From: an uncultured bacterium
GTDB lineage: Bacteria > Verrucomicrobiota > Lentisphaeria > Victivallales > UBA1829
DNA: 64,000 nucleotides
Assembly (NCBI GenBank): GCA_900548385.1
Contig: URKJ01000003.1
Span: 62,001 to 126,000 of the forward strand
Direction of reading: 5' to 3'
The translations under genes were made by a program, and so were the position numbers. Below the pieces are notes generated by a model. That model ran no database searches. It saw only the letters and a program-made list of their open reading frames with translations, and was not told where the DNA came from. Positions 63,714 through 64,000 of the stretch are shown here, piece by piece (the first letter of the stretch is position 1; every line of letters begins with the position of its first letter).

Positions 63714-64000
63714 TGATTCAATCGACTGTCGGCGAAATCTGCGTGAAAGGCGATTTCGGAACCGCATGGACTCTGAGCCATACACAAACGGTGCTTGAAC
63801 CGGGCCTTGAAGTGATCCGCCTGCATCTGGAAACTCCGGACGAACTTCCGCCGCCGGGTTTCACGCTTTCATGGAGCGTTCCGCAACTGGATATGCAGAC
63901 CCGCTGGCATCCGAAATCCATTTTCAACCGCTATATTCCGGCGGACTGGGGTGGATCGACGGAGTCCGACCTGGCAACATCCGCTCCTCTGATGGCGTTC
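63713..64000 (+). CDS. N-terminus of a probable alpha-galactosidase-like glycosidase (partial)
   Basis: 96 codons from the ATG at 63713, which overlaps the hydE TGA, run to the right edge. The beta-rich sequence (FTLSWSVPQLDMQTRWHP, IFNRYIPADWGG, TSAPLMAF) resembles the N-terminal domain of GH36-type alpha-galactosidases, but this is a weak match. No signal peptide is seen. The rest of the gene is outside the window. Confidence 0.4.
   Translation, partial: MIQSTVGEICVKGDFGTAWTLSHTQTVLEPGLEVIRLHLETPDELPPPGFTLSWSVPQLDMQTRWHPKSIFNRYIPADWGGSTESDLATSAPLMAF

Noticed and set aside
1..64000. tRNA, rRNA, CRISPR arrays, insertion sequences, prophage
   Set aside because: No cloverleaf with TTCRA loop and acceptor pairing, no regularly spaced direct repeats, no transposase or integrase motifs were found in the spacers or as genes.

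Overview
The window looks like chromosome of an anaerobic, polysaccharide-degrading Gram-negative bacterium of the Lentisphaerota (Victivallis-like) or a close PVC relative. The evidence is a lipid A-type acyltransferase, a SurA-type periplasmic chaperone, three pseudopilin-like proteins of the FTLIELL / H-x9-D type placed next to very large secreted glycosidases, AraC/LacI/IclR regulators beside carbohydrate genes, and HydE, which points to [FeFe] hydrogenase. The assignment rests on gene content only. No rRNA, tRNA, CRISPR array, insertion sequence or phage gene was found. Gene density is high, with many 1-26 bp overlaps between consecutive genes.

Layout. 1-2.6 kb (minus): tmk-holB-bioB, with bioB cut by the window edge. 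2.7-8.8 kb (plus): a stand-alone AICAR transformylase, recD2, a GSCFA-domain protein and asnB, the last three overlapping by one base each. 8.8-13.6 kb: an AraC regulator, a cytoplasmic clan GH-A glycosidase, a class I mannose-6-phosphate isomerase and an esterase. 13.7-22.4 kb: an IclR regulator followed by a uronate/pectin-type operon (GH105, RraA family, Zn-dehydrogenase, KduD-like SDR, D-2-hydroxyacid dehydrogenase, pseudopilin, secreted beta-helix protein) with a consensus promoter in front and a hairpin at the end. 22.5-27.3 kb: LacI regulator, pseudopilin and secreted GH-A glycosidase.

27.3-38.3 kb is mostly housekeeping: lipoprotein, dnaG, TPR lipoprotein, PpiC/SurA, uvrB, nadE, an LpxL-type acyltransferase, a HisK-type phosphatase and cobO. 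38.3-41.3 kb: a Gfo/Idh/MocA dehydrogenase and a sugar isomerase/epimerase, divergent from a second AraC regulator. 41.4-43.7 kb: rpsB-tsf with a structured leader. 43.7-49.2 kb (minus): a third cassette of LacI, a 57-codon small ORF, a pseudopilin and an 1121-residue secreted glycosidase. 49.2-58 kb (minus): nitroreductase, methyltransferase, dCMP deaminase, topoisomerase parE-parC, bioD, a PstS-like binding protein, a PHP phosphoesterase and an XRE regulator. 58-64 kb: an ABC-F ATPase, an MscS channel, then mnmA-hydE and the start of a probable glycosidase, again with one-base overlaps.

The most interesting pattern is the repeated regulator / pseudopilin / secreted-hydrolase cassette (three copies). 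Two AraC-flanked spacers share a dyad at the same distance from TATAAT, and two cassettes share a nearly identical promoter core.
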